Assembly: GCF_008831285.2 (NCBI RefSeq) | Contig: NC_045150.1 | Span: 13,313,868-13,377,867, forward strand | From: Nymphaea colorata | Lineage: Eukaryota > Streptophyta > Magnoliopsida > Nymphaeales > Nymphaeaceae | Reading direction: 5' to 3' | DNA: 64,000 nt | Shown: positions 11,667 through 21,568 of the stretch, piece after piece | Position numbering within the stretch: the stretch's first letter is position 1 | Layout: every line of letters starts with the position of its first letter | Position numbers and translations under genes: made by a program | The notes under the pieces: model-generated | Database searches by the model: none | The model's input: the letters and a program-made list of their open reading frames with translations, nothing else | What the model was told of the DNA's origin: nothing

Positions 11667-14600
11667 TTGGAGCGTATATGTCAAATAGGCTCAACTTGGA
11701 ACAGCAGCTTTGGAATGGTCCCCTTGCAAGAGCCTTAGTAAAGATATCAGCCGTTTGCCCTGTAGTTGAAATGTGTGAAGTACTTACAAACCCCTTTTGA
11801 ATCATGTCTCTAGTATAGTGACAATCTACTTCAACATGCTTGGTTCTTTCATGAAAAGCCGGATTATTAGCAATAAACAGTGCAGCTTTGTTATCACATA
11901 ACAGTTGCATAGGAAGAGGCACTTCGACAGTAAGATCCAACATCAGGGATCTAACCCACATAACTTCAGTAGTACCCTGAGCCATAGCTCTATACTCAGA
12001 TTCTGCACTTGATCTGGCAACCACAGTTTGCTTCTTACTCTTCCATGTAACCAAGTTGGATCCAATAAACACACAAAATCCAGTAGTGGATTTTCTATCC
12101 GAGGGGCATCCTGCATAGTCGGCATCAACATACACAGATATAGTGAGTGAGGTACCATTCTGAAAGAAGAGTCCCGTTCCTGGTGAATTCTTTAGATACC
12201 TAAGAATCATCATAGCAGCATCCCAATGAACTTTCTTGGGCTTATCCATAAATTGACTCACTCTGCTAACAGCATAGGCAATGTCAGGTCGAGTAACAGT
12301 GATGTATAGGAGCTTCCCAACAATCCCTCTATACTGTCTCGCATCAACATCTTCAGTATCATCATCATACAAGCGGGTATTGATATCCATAGGCGTGGAT
12401 GCAGGCCGACACCCCAGCATCCCTGTCTCTTGCAAAACATCAGTAATGTATTTCCTCTGGCACATGATAAGGCCCTTTTGATTTCTGGCAAACTCAATAC
12501 CAAGGAAATAACGTAGTTCACCAAGGTCCTTGGTGACAAAGTGTTGTCCAAGGACATCCTTGATGTTGGAAATCCCCTGATCATCATCCCCTGTAACAAT
12601 GATATCATCAACATAGACAAGAACTATCACCGTACCTGTAGAAGTCTTCTTGACAAAGAGGGAATGGTCGGCCGAAGAACGTCTGAAGCCCTCATTCTCA
12701 ATATTCTCTGACAATTTCTGAAACCAAGCTCGAGGACTCTGTTTCAGACCATAAATCGCCTTTCTCAATCTGCACACTTTCTGACACTCCCCCTCAGCAA
12801 CAAACCCTGGTGGTTGCTGCATATACACTTCTTCATGTAAGTCACCATAGAGAAAGGCATTTTTGACATCAAGCTGTGAGAGGGACCAATTCTTGCTGAC
12901 AGCCACAGCAAGGAGAATCCGTAAAGAAGCATGTCGTGCCACAGGAGAGAAGGTATCATAATAATCAACCCCATAAGTTTGGGTATAGCCTTTTGCAACC
13001 AGACGAGCCTTATATCTGTCAATACTGCCATCTGCTCTGTATTTGATAGTAAAGACCCATCTGCAACCAACAATGGCTGCATCAGCTGAAGGAGTAACAA
13101 GTGTCCAGGTGCCTCTAGACTGAAGAGCATCCATCTCTTCTTGCATAGCTGCTGCCCATTTGGGATCAGAGAGAGCATCCATGGGATTCTGTGGAAGAGC
13201 AATAGCCGACAGCCCCTTGACAAACTGTCGGTACATAGGGGTGAGTCTATCCATGGATAAATGACCAGAGATAGGATGCAAAGTGCAACTGCGTTTGCCT
13301 TTCCTTTGAGCAATGGGCATATCAAGTTCATTAGGAGCAGGAACATGCTCGTGACATACTCCTATGTCATCATTACATAAAACATTGTCAGTTGAGTTTG
13401 TGTCAGGAATTACCTTGGGCGTGCTGGGTGAAGGCACAGGTGCACATTGAACAGGCGCAGCAGGCTTAGTACGACGTTGGTAGACAGCCCCAAAACGTGG
13501 ATCAACTGGGTTTGGACAACTCATGAGAGGTAGAGGAAATTGGACTTCATCATTTAATTCAGACGCCCTTAATTGAGTTCCATTTGGGGAGAAGAAAGAG
13601 GTTGATTCAAAAAATGTAACATCAGCACTCACATAATACCGACGAGTAGAAGGATCATAACATCGATATCCCTTTTGAGTGCGGGAATAACCAACAAAGA
13701 TCGTTTTGATGGCCCGAGGAGACAACTTATCTCGCCCAGGACCAAGCAACTGAACAAAGGCAACACATCCAAAAACACGAGGTGGAACAGAAAACAAGTC
13801 TCTGTCAGGAAAGAGGACAGAGATAGGAATAAGGTCTCCCAACACAGATGACGGCATACGATTAATAAGATAGCATGCAGTGAGAACAGCATCGCCCCAG
13901 TAAGAATGGGGAACATGGCTATGTATGATAATGGTTCTGGCAACATCAAGAATATGACGGTGTTTCCGTTCAGCAACCCCATTTTGTTGGGAGGTATAGG
14001 CACAAGAAGTTTGGTGGATGATACCCTTATCCCTGAAAAATTGTTCCAAAGAGGAAGCACAGAACTCAAGAGCATTGTCAGAGCGCACAATTTTGACACA
14101 AGTATCAAACTGAGTCAGAATTTCATTGATAAAATTTTTGATTACATGACCCACTTCAGATTTATGCTTCATAAGAAAAACCCAACTAACACGACTATAG
14201 TCATCGACAGCAACAAGATAATATCGATGACCTTGAAGAGCAGGTGTACGACTCGGACCCCAAACATCAAAATGAAGTAACTCAAACACAGAATGGCTAC
14301 TTCGACTGGGCCACGGAGGAAAGGATGACCGATGGTGTTTGCCCAACTGACAAGACTCGCATTGAAAAGAAGACTTAGGAGACAGCTGAGGAAGAACATG
14401 CAGCAGTTTCTGAAACGGTAGATGTCCAAAACGTAAATGCCAAGTATAAGCCGAGGATGAGGACGACCCTGCAGAGGTAGACCCAGCAAAGGGAAAGGGA
14501 TGCACTAGCCTGTAAAGACCTCCCTGTTCACGGCCACTGCCAATCACCCTGCCCGTCAGTATATCCTGAAACACAAGAGAAGAGGAGTCAAATATCGCAC

Positions 14601-15867
14601 GACAGTTTAAATCTCTGGTAATCTGACTGATAGATAGTAGGCTATGTGGGAATTCTGGTGCATGAAGAACATGTTGCAATGGTAATGATGAAGTAAGTTG
14701 GACCTCTCCAAGTCCAACAACGGGAGAATATTTGCCATCTGCTAGAATAACCGAGCGACCAGGTGGAGTAGGGACATAAGAAGTAAACTGTGCCTTGTCT
14801 CCACAGAGATGTGTCGATGCACCCGAATCAATGAGCCAATCTGTAGTGTCAGAATACATACCAGATGAAGATGCACTGGCAGCAGTAGTGATAGTAGAGG
14901 TGGTCGGATCAGGAGCTTGTTGAGGTCTATCTCCAATCAAGTGTCTCAACTGAGAGATAATATCATCTGCACGTAACTCACTGGAGGAAACAGGATGCTG
15001 AGTCTTAGGCTGCTCTGGAGAATCAGTAAAAACAGTCTGATTGGCAACAGCTGGACGACCATGTTTCTGCCAACACTTATCCACAGTGTGACCAATGCGA
15101 TGACAAAACTGACATACTGGGCGCGAAGGGGTATTGCCACGGCCACGGTATCCTCGTCCTCTGGCAAAGAGGGACCCACCTCTGCCACGAGTAGCAAGCA
15201 TAGCAGAAGTGGTATCAAGAACAGTCGATGAAGGGATTGGAATTCTGCTTAGCCTACTATAAGCTTCATCAATAGGAGGAATCGAGGGACTAGTGAGCAT
15301 CTGATTCTTTGCTGATTCATAAACAGAGTCTAATCCAGACAGAAATACTCCGACCATAAGCATATCTCTGTATGCCTTCTGTTGTTCACACTTACATGCA
15401 GGAAAGTAGCTGTTTAGTCTCTCAAACATGGACTTGAGACTAGAATAATAAGTATGTAGAGGGCGACCATCTTGGCGCATCTGATGAATATCATGATGAA
15501 GCTGCATAATTCTTGTTTCATTCCTTGCTTGTGAATAGGTGGCTGCAAGGGAATCCCACATATCCTTTGCACTTTCCTTATGCAGGACTTCATTGGCAAT
15601 GTCTTGAGTAAGAGTACCAACAATCCATACCATAACCAACGAATTATCTTTAAACCAAGTAGTATATTTTCCTACCTTCTGTACGGGCTCGGGCTCCAAT
15701 ATAAGATGTTCCTTCTCATGAGCGATCAAGGTTCTTTTTACTTGCATGGCCCACATCTCGTAATTACCCCCATCCATTTTGGTGATAAAGCTGGAAAATG
15801 GGGAACTCTTCATCTCTCCCGACGACACAAAGGAAGAGGTATTAGCGCCGCTGCTAATTTCAGACAT
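11662..15867 (-). CDS. Ty1/copia gag-pol polyprotein, intact
   Basis: A 1401-residue frame with copia domain order. Gag is at the N-terminus, with a zinc knuckle at C252, C255, H260, C265 (C-x2-C-x4-H-x4-C). The protease active site is DSG at 347-349. The integrase zinc-binding residues are H477, H482, C503, C506, and its catalytic triad D533, D597, E633 (35 residues between the last two). Reverse transcriptase has QLDVKNAFLYG near 998-1008 and YVDD at 1085-1088. RNase H starts around VDADYAGCPS, with SSAESEYRAM later. No stop or frameshift interrupts it and every catalytic residue checked is present. The start was chosen at MSEISSGANT (15867), where the frame opens after the leader. The polyprotein would be cut by its own protease to make virus-like particles and the integration machinery. 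Confidence 0.96.
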   Translation of the reverse strand: MSEISSGANTSSFVSSGEMKSSPFSSFITKMDGGNYEMWAMQVKRTLIAHEKEHLILEPEPVQKVGKYTTWFKDNSLVMVWIVGTLTQDIANEVLHKESAKDMWDSLAATYSQARNETRIMQLHHDIHQMRQDGRPLHTYYSSLKSMFERLNSYFPACKCEQQKAYRDMLMVGVFLSGLDSVYESAKNQMLTSPSIPPIDEAYSRLSRIPIPSSTVLDTTSAMLATRGRGGSLFARGRGYRGRGNTPSRPVCQFCHRIGHTVDKCWQKHGRPAVANQTVFTDSPEQPKTQHPVSSSELRADDIISQLRHLIGDRPQQAPDPTTSTITTAASASSSGMYSDTTDWLIDSGASTHLCGDKAQFTSYVPTPPGRSVILADGKYSPVVGLGEVQLTSSLPLQHVLHAPEFPHSLLSISQITRDLNCRAIFDSSSLVFQDILTGRVIGSGREQGGLYRLVHPFPFAGSTSAGSSSSSAYTWHLRFGHLPFQKLLHVLPQLSPKSSFQCESCQLGKHHRSSFPPWPSRSSHSVFELLHFDVWGPSRTPALQGHRYYLVAVDDYSRVSWVFLMKHKSEVGHVIKNFINEILTQFDTCVKIVRSDNALEFCASSLEQFFRDKGIIHQTSCAYTSQQNGVAERKHRHILDVARTIIIHSHVPHSYWGDAVLTACYLINRMPSSVLGDLIPISVLFPDRDLFSVPPRVFGCVAFVQLLGPGRDKLSPRAIKTIFVGYSRTQKGYRCYDPSTRRYYVSADVTFFESTSFFSPNGTQLRASELNDEVQFPLPLMSCPNPVDPRFGAVYQRRTKPAAPVQCAPVPSPSTPKVIPDTNSTDNVLCNDDIGVCHEHVPAPNELDMPIAQRKGKRSCTLHPISGHLSMDRLTPMYRQFVKGLSAIALPQNPMDALSDPKWAAAMQEEMDALQSRGTWTLVTPSADAAIVGCRWVFTIKYRADGSIDRYKARLVAKGYTQTYGVDYYDTFSPVARHASLRILLAVAVSKNWSLSQLDVKNAFLYGDLHEEVYMQQPPGFVAEGECQKVCRLRKAIYGLKQSPRAWFQKLSENIENEGFRRSSADHSLFVKKTSTGTVIVLVYVDDIIVTGDDDQGISNIKDVLGQHFVTKDLGELRYFLGIEFARNQKGLIMCQRKYITDVLQETGMLGCRPASTPMDINTRLYDDDTEDVDARQYRGIVGKLLYITVTRPDIAYAVSRVSQFMDKPKKVHWDAAMMILRYLKNSPGTGLFFQNGTSLTISVYVDADYAGCPSDRKSTTGFCVFIGSNLVTWKSKKQTVVARSSAESEYRAMAQGTTEVMWVRSLMLDLTVEVPLPMQLLCDNKAALFIANNPAFHERTKHVEVDCHYTRDMIQKGFVSTSHISTTGQTADIFTKALARGPFQSCCSKLSLFDIYAPT

Positions 15868-16507
15868 CGCTCAACACAATGGAGGAAACCGAGCCACGGA
15901 ATAGGAAGTGCAGGCAAAAAGAAGACAATCACATATCGAAAGACAACATGCTGATCATGAAGCAGTTAACACAGGCAGCAATCCATAAGTCTGATCGGCT
16001 GGAAGAGGCAACAACAGAACTGAACGAAGACAGATTACCAGAGGCGACAGCTAAGACGCTGAGAGGAAAATCAGCGTGCAGGGCAGCGGCGGAGCAGAGG
16101 AGAGTGGTGGAGACAGCAGAGGCGATGCAGCGTGCAGCGGCGATTCAGCGGCAGCGGAGAAGCAACAGCGACGGACGGCGGCGGCGGGCGGAGGTGAAAG
16201 CCACGGCGGGCAGCGGCGAAGATGACTGCAACAGCTGACGGAGGCGTCGGGCGGAGAAGACAGCAACGGGCGGAGGCGTCGGGCGGAGAGGTCAGCGACA
16301 GGCGGAGGCGTCGGGTGGAGAGGTCAGCGATGGGCGGAGGCGTCGGGCGGAGAGGTCAGGACAGCGACTGGCGGAGGCGTCGGGTGGAGAGGTCAGCGAC
16401 GGGCGGAGATGGGTGGACACGAGCGGGTGGAGGAAGCGCAGCGATGGGCGCGGTCAGGCGGCGGGCGGCGCCGCTCAATCGGCGCGCCAAGGAGGAGGAG
16501 ACGGCTG
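15868..16507 (-). other. Leader of the intact copia element, with GC-rich minisatellite
   Basis: Untranslated region between the primer site and the polyprotein start, much more GC-rich than the rest of the window. Between about 16238 and 16410 a unit of about 32 bp recurs; GAGGCGTC occurs near 16241, 16273, 16305, 16337 and 16374, giving five imperfect copies. Open frames across it on both strands look like repeat artefacts. Confidence 0.8.
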
Positions 16508-16521
16508 CTGCTCTGATACCA
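16508..16521 (-). other. Primer-binding site of the intact copia element
   Basis: The minus strand reads TGGTATCAGAGCAG immediately after the 5' LTR, a perfect match to the common plant initiator tRNA-Met site. Confidence 0.93.
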
Positions 16522-16686
16522 TGATAAGATTAGAAAGAATAATCTTTGATTAACATCGAAATCTGCCCTAACTCCTCTTTATATAGACTAGAGGAGAGAG
16601 AGAAGTTACAAGAGAAACATCTAAAGGAAAAGTTATTACAAAAGTACCCTCTTAAACCTAAAACTGAATATAAACACATCTTAACA
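16522..16686 (-). repeat. 5' LTR of the intact copia element
   Basis: 165 bp, identical by reading to 11490-11654. On the minus strand it would carry the promoter. In minus-strand reading a TATATAAAG motif lies at about 16588-16580, a plausible TATA box. Confidence 0.95.
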
Positions 16687-16709
16687 TTTATCTCACAGTG
16701 AAAAGTTTG

Positions 16710-16930
16710 CTTGCCATGCCATGTCCCATGTAACCAGGCCCATGTGATTTTTTTTGTGTTTTTTGATATGCTTCTTTGTGGGCTTCATTTTTTATAATCA
16801 TTTGATTGTTTATCTCTTTTTGATATGCTTCTTTGTGGGCTTCATTTTTTATAATCATTTGATTGTTTATCTCTTTTTGATATGCTTCTTTGTGGGCTTC
16901 ATTTTTTATAATCATTTGATTGTTTATCTC
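16710..16930. repeat. 57-bp tandem repeat (three copies) within a duplicated segment
   Basis: A 57-bp unit beginning TTTTTGATATGCTTC repeats at 16760, 16817 and 16874. The segment before it (from 16710, GCTTGCCATGCC) repeats the left flank of the copia element at about 11386-11489. A sequence of about 125 bp was thus duplicated in tandem, the second copy expanded its 57-bp part, and the copia element inserted in the first copy. Confidence 0.85.
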
Positions 16931-19900
16931 ACAGTGAAAAGTTTCCTTTTAGAGATTTGCCCCCCTTTTGAACCATAGGAGTTCTACAAAGTCATCGTCA
17001 CATCTATAGTGCACATGGAACTACTAGTCTATGCATCTATGCCAAATTGCAAATTTGGACTTTCTGAATGCATCTCTTTATGTGAGAATGTTGAATTCAA
17101 GTTAAAATGGTGACTTCTAAACTGGTGACGAAGAGAATTCTAGCTTTAACATATCAAGGTGAGCATAGAAATTTGCATCTTGTAACTTTAGAAAGATTAA
17201 GAAAGAATAGTCGGCCATTGTCGAGCGACTTCCTTGGACACTTGGTCTTGTGAACTATCTTAGTTTACAAAAGGATTGATTGCTCCTTTCACAGTACTTG
17301 TTTTGCATGATTAAAAAAGTTTGAAAATTACCTATTAATGTTTGCAAAGTATGGCTGGTCCTCTTACAATCTACATATATTTTATGGTTTCACCTGTTTG
17401 TTTGTCATGCTCTTTGTGGACATATTTGTGTAGTTTATGATGAAGATTGACATTGTTCCTTTTATAGATTTCCAGTTGTGAAATGGAGGAGCCAAGATTT
17501 GAGTGGTGAATGGAGAGAGAGTGCCAGACCTTTGTGGAAACTTTGGAATATATCACAATGTTTGTGGAATGGGATTTGTTGGGAAAAGGAACATTTTCTT
17601 GGGTGATTCCTCCATTTTTTGTTTGTGAAAGGTCTACTTGGTTTAATTAGAGGGTTAACAGCCAAAAAACTCCTCAATTTTGGGTCTCTCTCTCTCTTTC
17701 TCCATAGTATTGGTTCCCTCTTCAGGTGAGTTCTCTTGTCATACTCAATTGTTTTTTTTCTTGTTGGAAAGGTTTCTCCTCTTAATTATTATTTTTTGAT
17801 GTGCATATATGCTTCTTCTCGTTACTTGCCATGTTCATCTCTCTCTCTCTCTCTTCCCTTTCGACCAAAAATCCCATCTTTTCAACATATGGGTGCGCAG
17901 GTCTTTCAAGTGGTGAGTATTCTCTGTTATCATTTCCACTTATTGTTCAGCTTTTCGCAGGAGGTACCATTGAAATTGCTTGGGAAATGGAAGGAATCTG
18001 AATATTTAGGTGAGGTGGTCAATTTATTCCTGTTGGTGGTATTGCTTACCACTTACAGCTCCATCAAGGTGATTATTTTGTTTATTCATTTCCATGCATT
18101 TAAATGATGTGTTTCGGTGCTGTTTTACCTATGTTTTTACAAGCAATATTATTCAAATCTAATAACTTGAAGATGCATTGCACTCTCGACTGCCTTCTAC
18201 GTGAACGTCTCATGTCCAACATCTGAATTGGTTGTCAAAAGCTAAATGCCATTTTCCTCTGTTGAAATGGCACCCACATATTTCCCTAGGGCAGTTGCCT
18301 TTTGTTGTGATCACCTTAAGACTTAGGTCTAGTAAGATTTGTTTTGAGCTTCATAAAGGTGGACCATAAACTACAGAGATACTAAAGAGATGGTATTCCC
18401 TCAAAATAATAGAAATCAGTTGTGGAACATTCACTTGAGCAGGTCACATGGGAAATCCTTGAATCCGGCAGACTTAATTGTACAGATTTCAAAAGCTTGG
18501 CCATCAATTGCTTGCAACAGTTTGGTCATTATGGAGTCCTGACCTTCTGATTTAAAGTTCTTGGTCCACTGGAAAACATGAAATAAAAATCCCTCTGCCA
18601 GGACAAATGACACTGTTTCTGCATGGGAGTGCCATACAGAGGCCGACTGATTTGCTTAGCATCCTATAGAATTTGGCAACCCGGACTAAAGTTTAGCTAA
18701 GGTAAGCTTTGCAAGGCTGTCTTTGATTGCCTGGAAATGGTTGGCGCAGTTCCGGTTTTGGTTATTGCCTGGCTGAAAGGCCCATCTTACTATGGAGATC
18801 ATTAGTGATTTTGGGCTGGTTGGACATGGATTAATGGTGGTTGGTATCAATTAGTTCGAGATCAGATTATGGTCTCATTTTACTCTTGGTTGAAGTCACG
18901 TCTATCTATCTATCTTTTAATTGCTGAACGCCCCGTTGATTCACTGATCTGTCCTGAAATTAAAGGGACCCTCTTTGAAGTTTGTGCCTTTTCAAATTAG
19001 AGATACCATATGTCGAACCTTTGGGAATCCAATTAAATAGTCAGATTGAGCTCGGTTTTTTTAAGCTAGCTCATTAAGAAGGTAAACACTCCAGCTCCAA
19101 CATGGTGGTACTGAACATGATCATTAGGAAATTTTATTTGCTGGTGCACACATTTGCTTAATGTGCTTGTGTTGGCCTTTTTCTGTCAAACCTAAAGAGG
19201 CCCAACGCCAAGCTCATTAAGCATGTGCAAGCTCATTAAGAAGGTAAATGCTCCAGCTCCAACATGGTGGTACTGAACATGATCATTTCCTTTTTCTGTC
19301 AAACATAAAGAGGCCCAACACCAAGCTCATTAAGCATTCTGCCAAGGGCACCTTTCTGTGAAGACTTCTCAAAGGGAACTGTTGTGATATTTCTGTTTGG
19401 ATTGTATGATAAAAAAAAAAAGGACGGAAAAAGAAAACTGTTTGTTATGCATTAACACGACTGAAGTGTTGTCACATGCTGTTGTTCATTGTTCCCCAAG
19501 AGAGCATTTGGTTTATCTGCAATCTCTTCTACATTTCATCATGCCCTTTTGGATGAAGAATCCTGATTATGACTGAGTTGCTTTTCATGAATTTCACATT
19601 CTGCTTACTTGTGGGTTGCCTTCTCTTGCATCTTTCTAAAAGAACATAAAATTTTTTGCTTTTGGCTCCTACATCGATAAGTTCATGTCTTCCATCTTCA
19701 AATCGTATACCTCATCCTCTCTTTATTTCTCTCCAGAAATTACACTAGATGTGCAATCGTGCTATATTGGCCATGCAATGTGCACTAGAGCAGGTGTTTA
19801 ATGGTGCTCTACAAAAATTGTCTTTTGGACATTTTAGGTGTGACGCCACAATTTGGCCTCTGTGGGCAACTGCTCACACAGACCTGTTGGTCCTGAAGTA

Positions 19901-21396
19901 AGAACGAGGCTTGACTCAGTCCAGCCTTCTTCTCTTGGCCCGTCACTCGGTAATTAACAACTGGGTCTTAATGCTCTTTAGTTGAACATTTATCTCCACC
20001 AATGCCCCAACTTTTTTGAGATGCACCATCACTATTCAACCAGATCTTATATGCAGAAATTCTTGCCTCTATACCTATTTCCAACCGACACCCCAACTCA
20101 CACCCAAGTCAGTTTTTGAACCAGCGCCGAGATCCAAACATGAGAGAGATGACCTTGTAATTAGTTTTTGGAGTGAATCATCTTTAGATTAGTTAGGCAT
20201 TGATAGTGAATTAGAAGAGCAATCCTCTTTTCCACTGCATGACGTCTTCTGTCAAAATAGAAACATTGGCTTGGGCAGTGATGAGGCTGAACTTAGTCTC
20301 TACTGTTTTGGGCTACATCTATTGCTAGTTGATCTGGTCAATCATAAACCGCGGACCCCCATTTTGGGCATTTGGTAGTAGGAATTGTTTTGTTCTTTAT
20401 AATTAAAAATTGGTATCATGGTATCAGGCCGGCCGATCGAAATCGAGCTTGACCCGGCTCCGCCTGAGGTCTGATTGTATACAAAATATATAATAACAAA
20501 ATGTATATAAATATTTTTTAATTTAATAATATGTATTTTATTATTTAAAATACAATTTATATTCAATTTTTTTTTATAATTTAAAAAATATTTAAAACGT
20601 ATTCCCATGGCTTAATGTATCAAGCCAGTTCTATCCCACATCCTAGTTCCCAATGTATGTTACTCCTAATTAACTGCCGGTATCTGAATCCCAATTTAAC
20701 CTACCAGGCATGTTTTCTTTACTTTAAATATGTGGTCACCTTTATGCATTCTTTGTTCAATTCTAAAATAAAAAAATAACCTCCTGTGACTTTTTGGAAA
20801 CCCATTTGGACTACATAAATAGAAAGGATGATTTTAAAAAAATGATATCAAATGCCCTCTTTAATTATTCTCCATTCCTACGGGCTTCCCTATAACAGAC
20901 ATTCTGAAATTCCAACTTTAGTATAAACTATTTATGTTTTTAATTTACAGCATATATAATACAAGTATACAACCACGTATTTATGTTTTTAATTTACAGC
21001 ATATATAATACAAGTATACAACCACGGAGCCAGGGAGGCCACCTTGGCCCCAACTGATTTTTTTTTTTTTAATTTAAATTTACGTGTAAAGTTTAGAAGA
21101 TTTTTATATAAATATTAAAAAAAATGATATTTAAGCCTGTTTCAAAATTTAAAAACTTTAATTCGGCCCCGCCGCTGCCCCTCACTGCAACCATATTGTT
21201 ATGAGAGTTTGATTTCTTTGATCATTTGTTCGATCAGTAATCTGCATGGGATGGTGATATATGAAGACATGGTGATATATGAAGATGTATATATAATGTA
21301 TGGTTATATATTATTATTTGGTTCCAGTTATATATAATATATGGTTACAATAAATGGAAATTTGATACAGTAAGCAGGAACACCTTGTGATTTCAG
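16931..21396. other. Stretch without a supported gene; local duplications
   Basis: A segment around 19068-19132 (CTCATTAAGAAGGTAAACAC...) recurs at 19229-19290, and 19176-19222 (CTGTCAAACCTAAAGAGGC...) recurs at 19290-19336, so about 115-160 bp was duplicated. A 49-bp unit (TATTTATGTTTTTAATTTAC...) is repeated exactly at 20929-20977 and 20978-21026. Pyrimidine-rich sequence with short frames at 17736-18107 looks intron-like. I could not identify a coding exon. Confidence 0.5.
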
Positions 21397-21568
21397 TGTG
21401 CTTGATGCTGGATTGATCATTTTAGGGCTGTACACTATGCTGTGGGGCAAAGGAAAAGAGGAGAAGGAACTTGTCCAGCTTCAGGCACACAGGTCTGCTG
21501 GAGAAGCAACTAATTTGCGCTCGAACCCAGCAAGTGCTGGTGCGGATCAAGTGCCAGAGCCGGCATAA
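21397..21568 (+). pseudogene. WAT1-related (MtN21/EamA) transporter, last-exon relic
   Basis: After an acceptor-like TTTCAG (ending 21396) the translation reads VLDAGLIILGLYTMLWGKGK and then EEKELVQLQ, ending at a TAA at 21566-21568. WAT1-related/UMAMIT proteins end their tenth membrane helix with just this pattern (GLY-x-LWGK followed by a charged tail of a few dozen residues). They are ten-helix plasma-membrane or vacuolar carriers of amino acids, auxin or related metabolites. The exon itself is undamaged, and its splice phase and stop look normal, but no preceding exon of the family was found upstream to about 16.9 kb. It is therefore probably an isolated relic, though a gene with distant exons cannot be excluded. 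Confidence 0.7.

Larger units (their letters stand above)
11490..16686 (-). mobile_element. Complete Ty1/copia retrotransposon, recent insertion
   Basis: The two 165-bp LTRs (11490-11654 and 16522-16686) begin TGATAAG, end TTAACA, and read as identical base for base. A perfect 5-bp target duplication TTTAT flanks the element (11485-11489 and 16687-16691). On the minus strand it has a tRNA-Met primer site, a leader of about 650 bases with a GC-rich minisatellite, one uninterrupted 1401-codon polyprotein and a polypurine tract. Identical LTRs mean the insertion is young relative to every other retroelement in this window. All parts needed for autonomous retrotransposition appear present; whether it is expressed cannot be told from sequence. 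Confidence 0.97.

Noticed and set aside
12258-15623. Many long frames opposite or offset from the copia polyprotein
   Set aside because: They are shadows of the intact 1401-codon frame, which has clear domains and catalytic residues.
15868-16524. Ala/Arg-rich open frames over the copia leader
   Set aside because: They appear on both strands of a GC-rich minisatellite and lie in the untranslated leader.
16688-16978. Repeated frames on both strands with a 19-residue period, and a possible CRISPR-like array
   Set aside because: The 57-bp units are adjacent with no spacers in plant DNA; this is a simple tandem repeat.
18721-18800. Possible WAT1-related exon (VIAWLKGPSYYG)
   Set aside because: The similarity is too short, lacks splice sites and could be chance.
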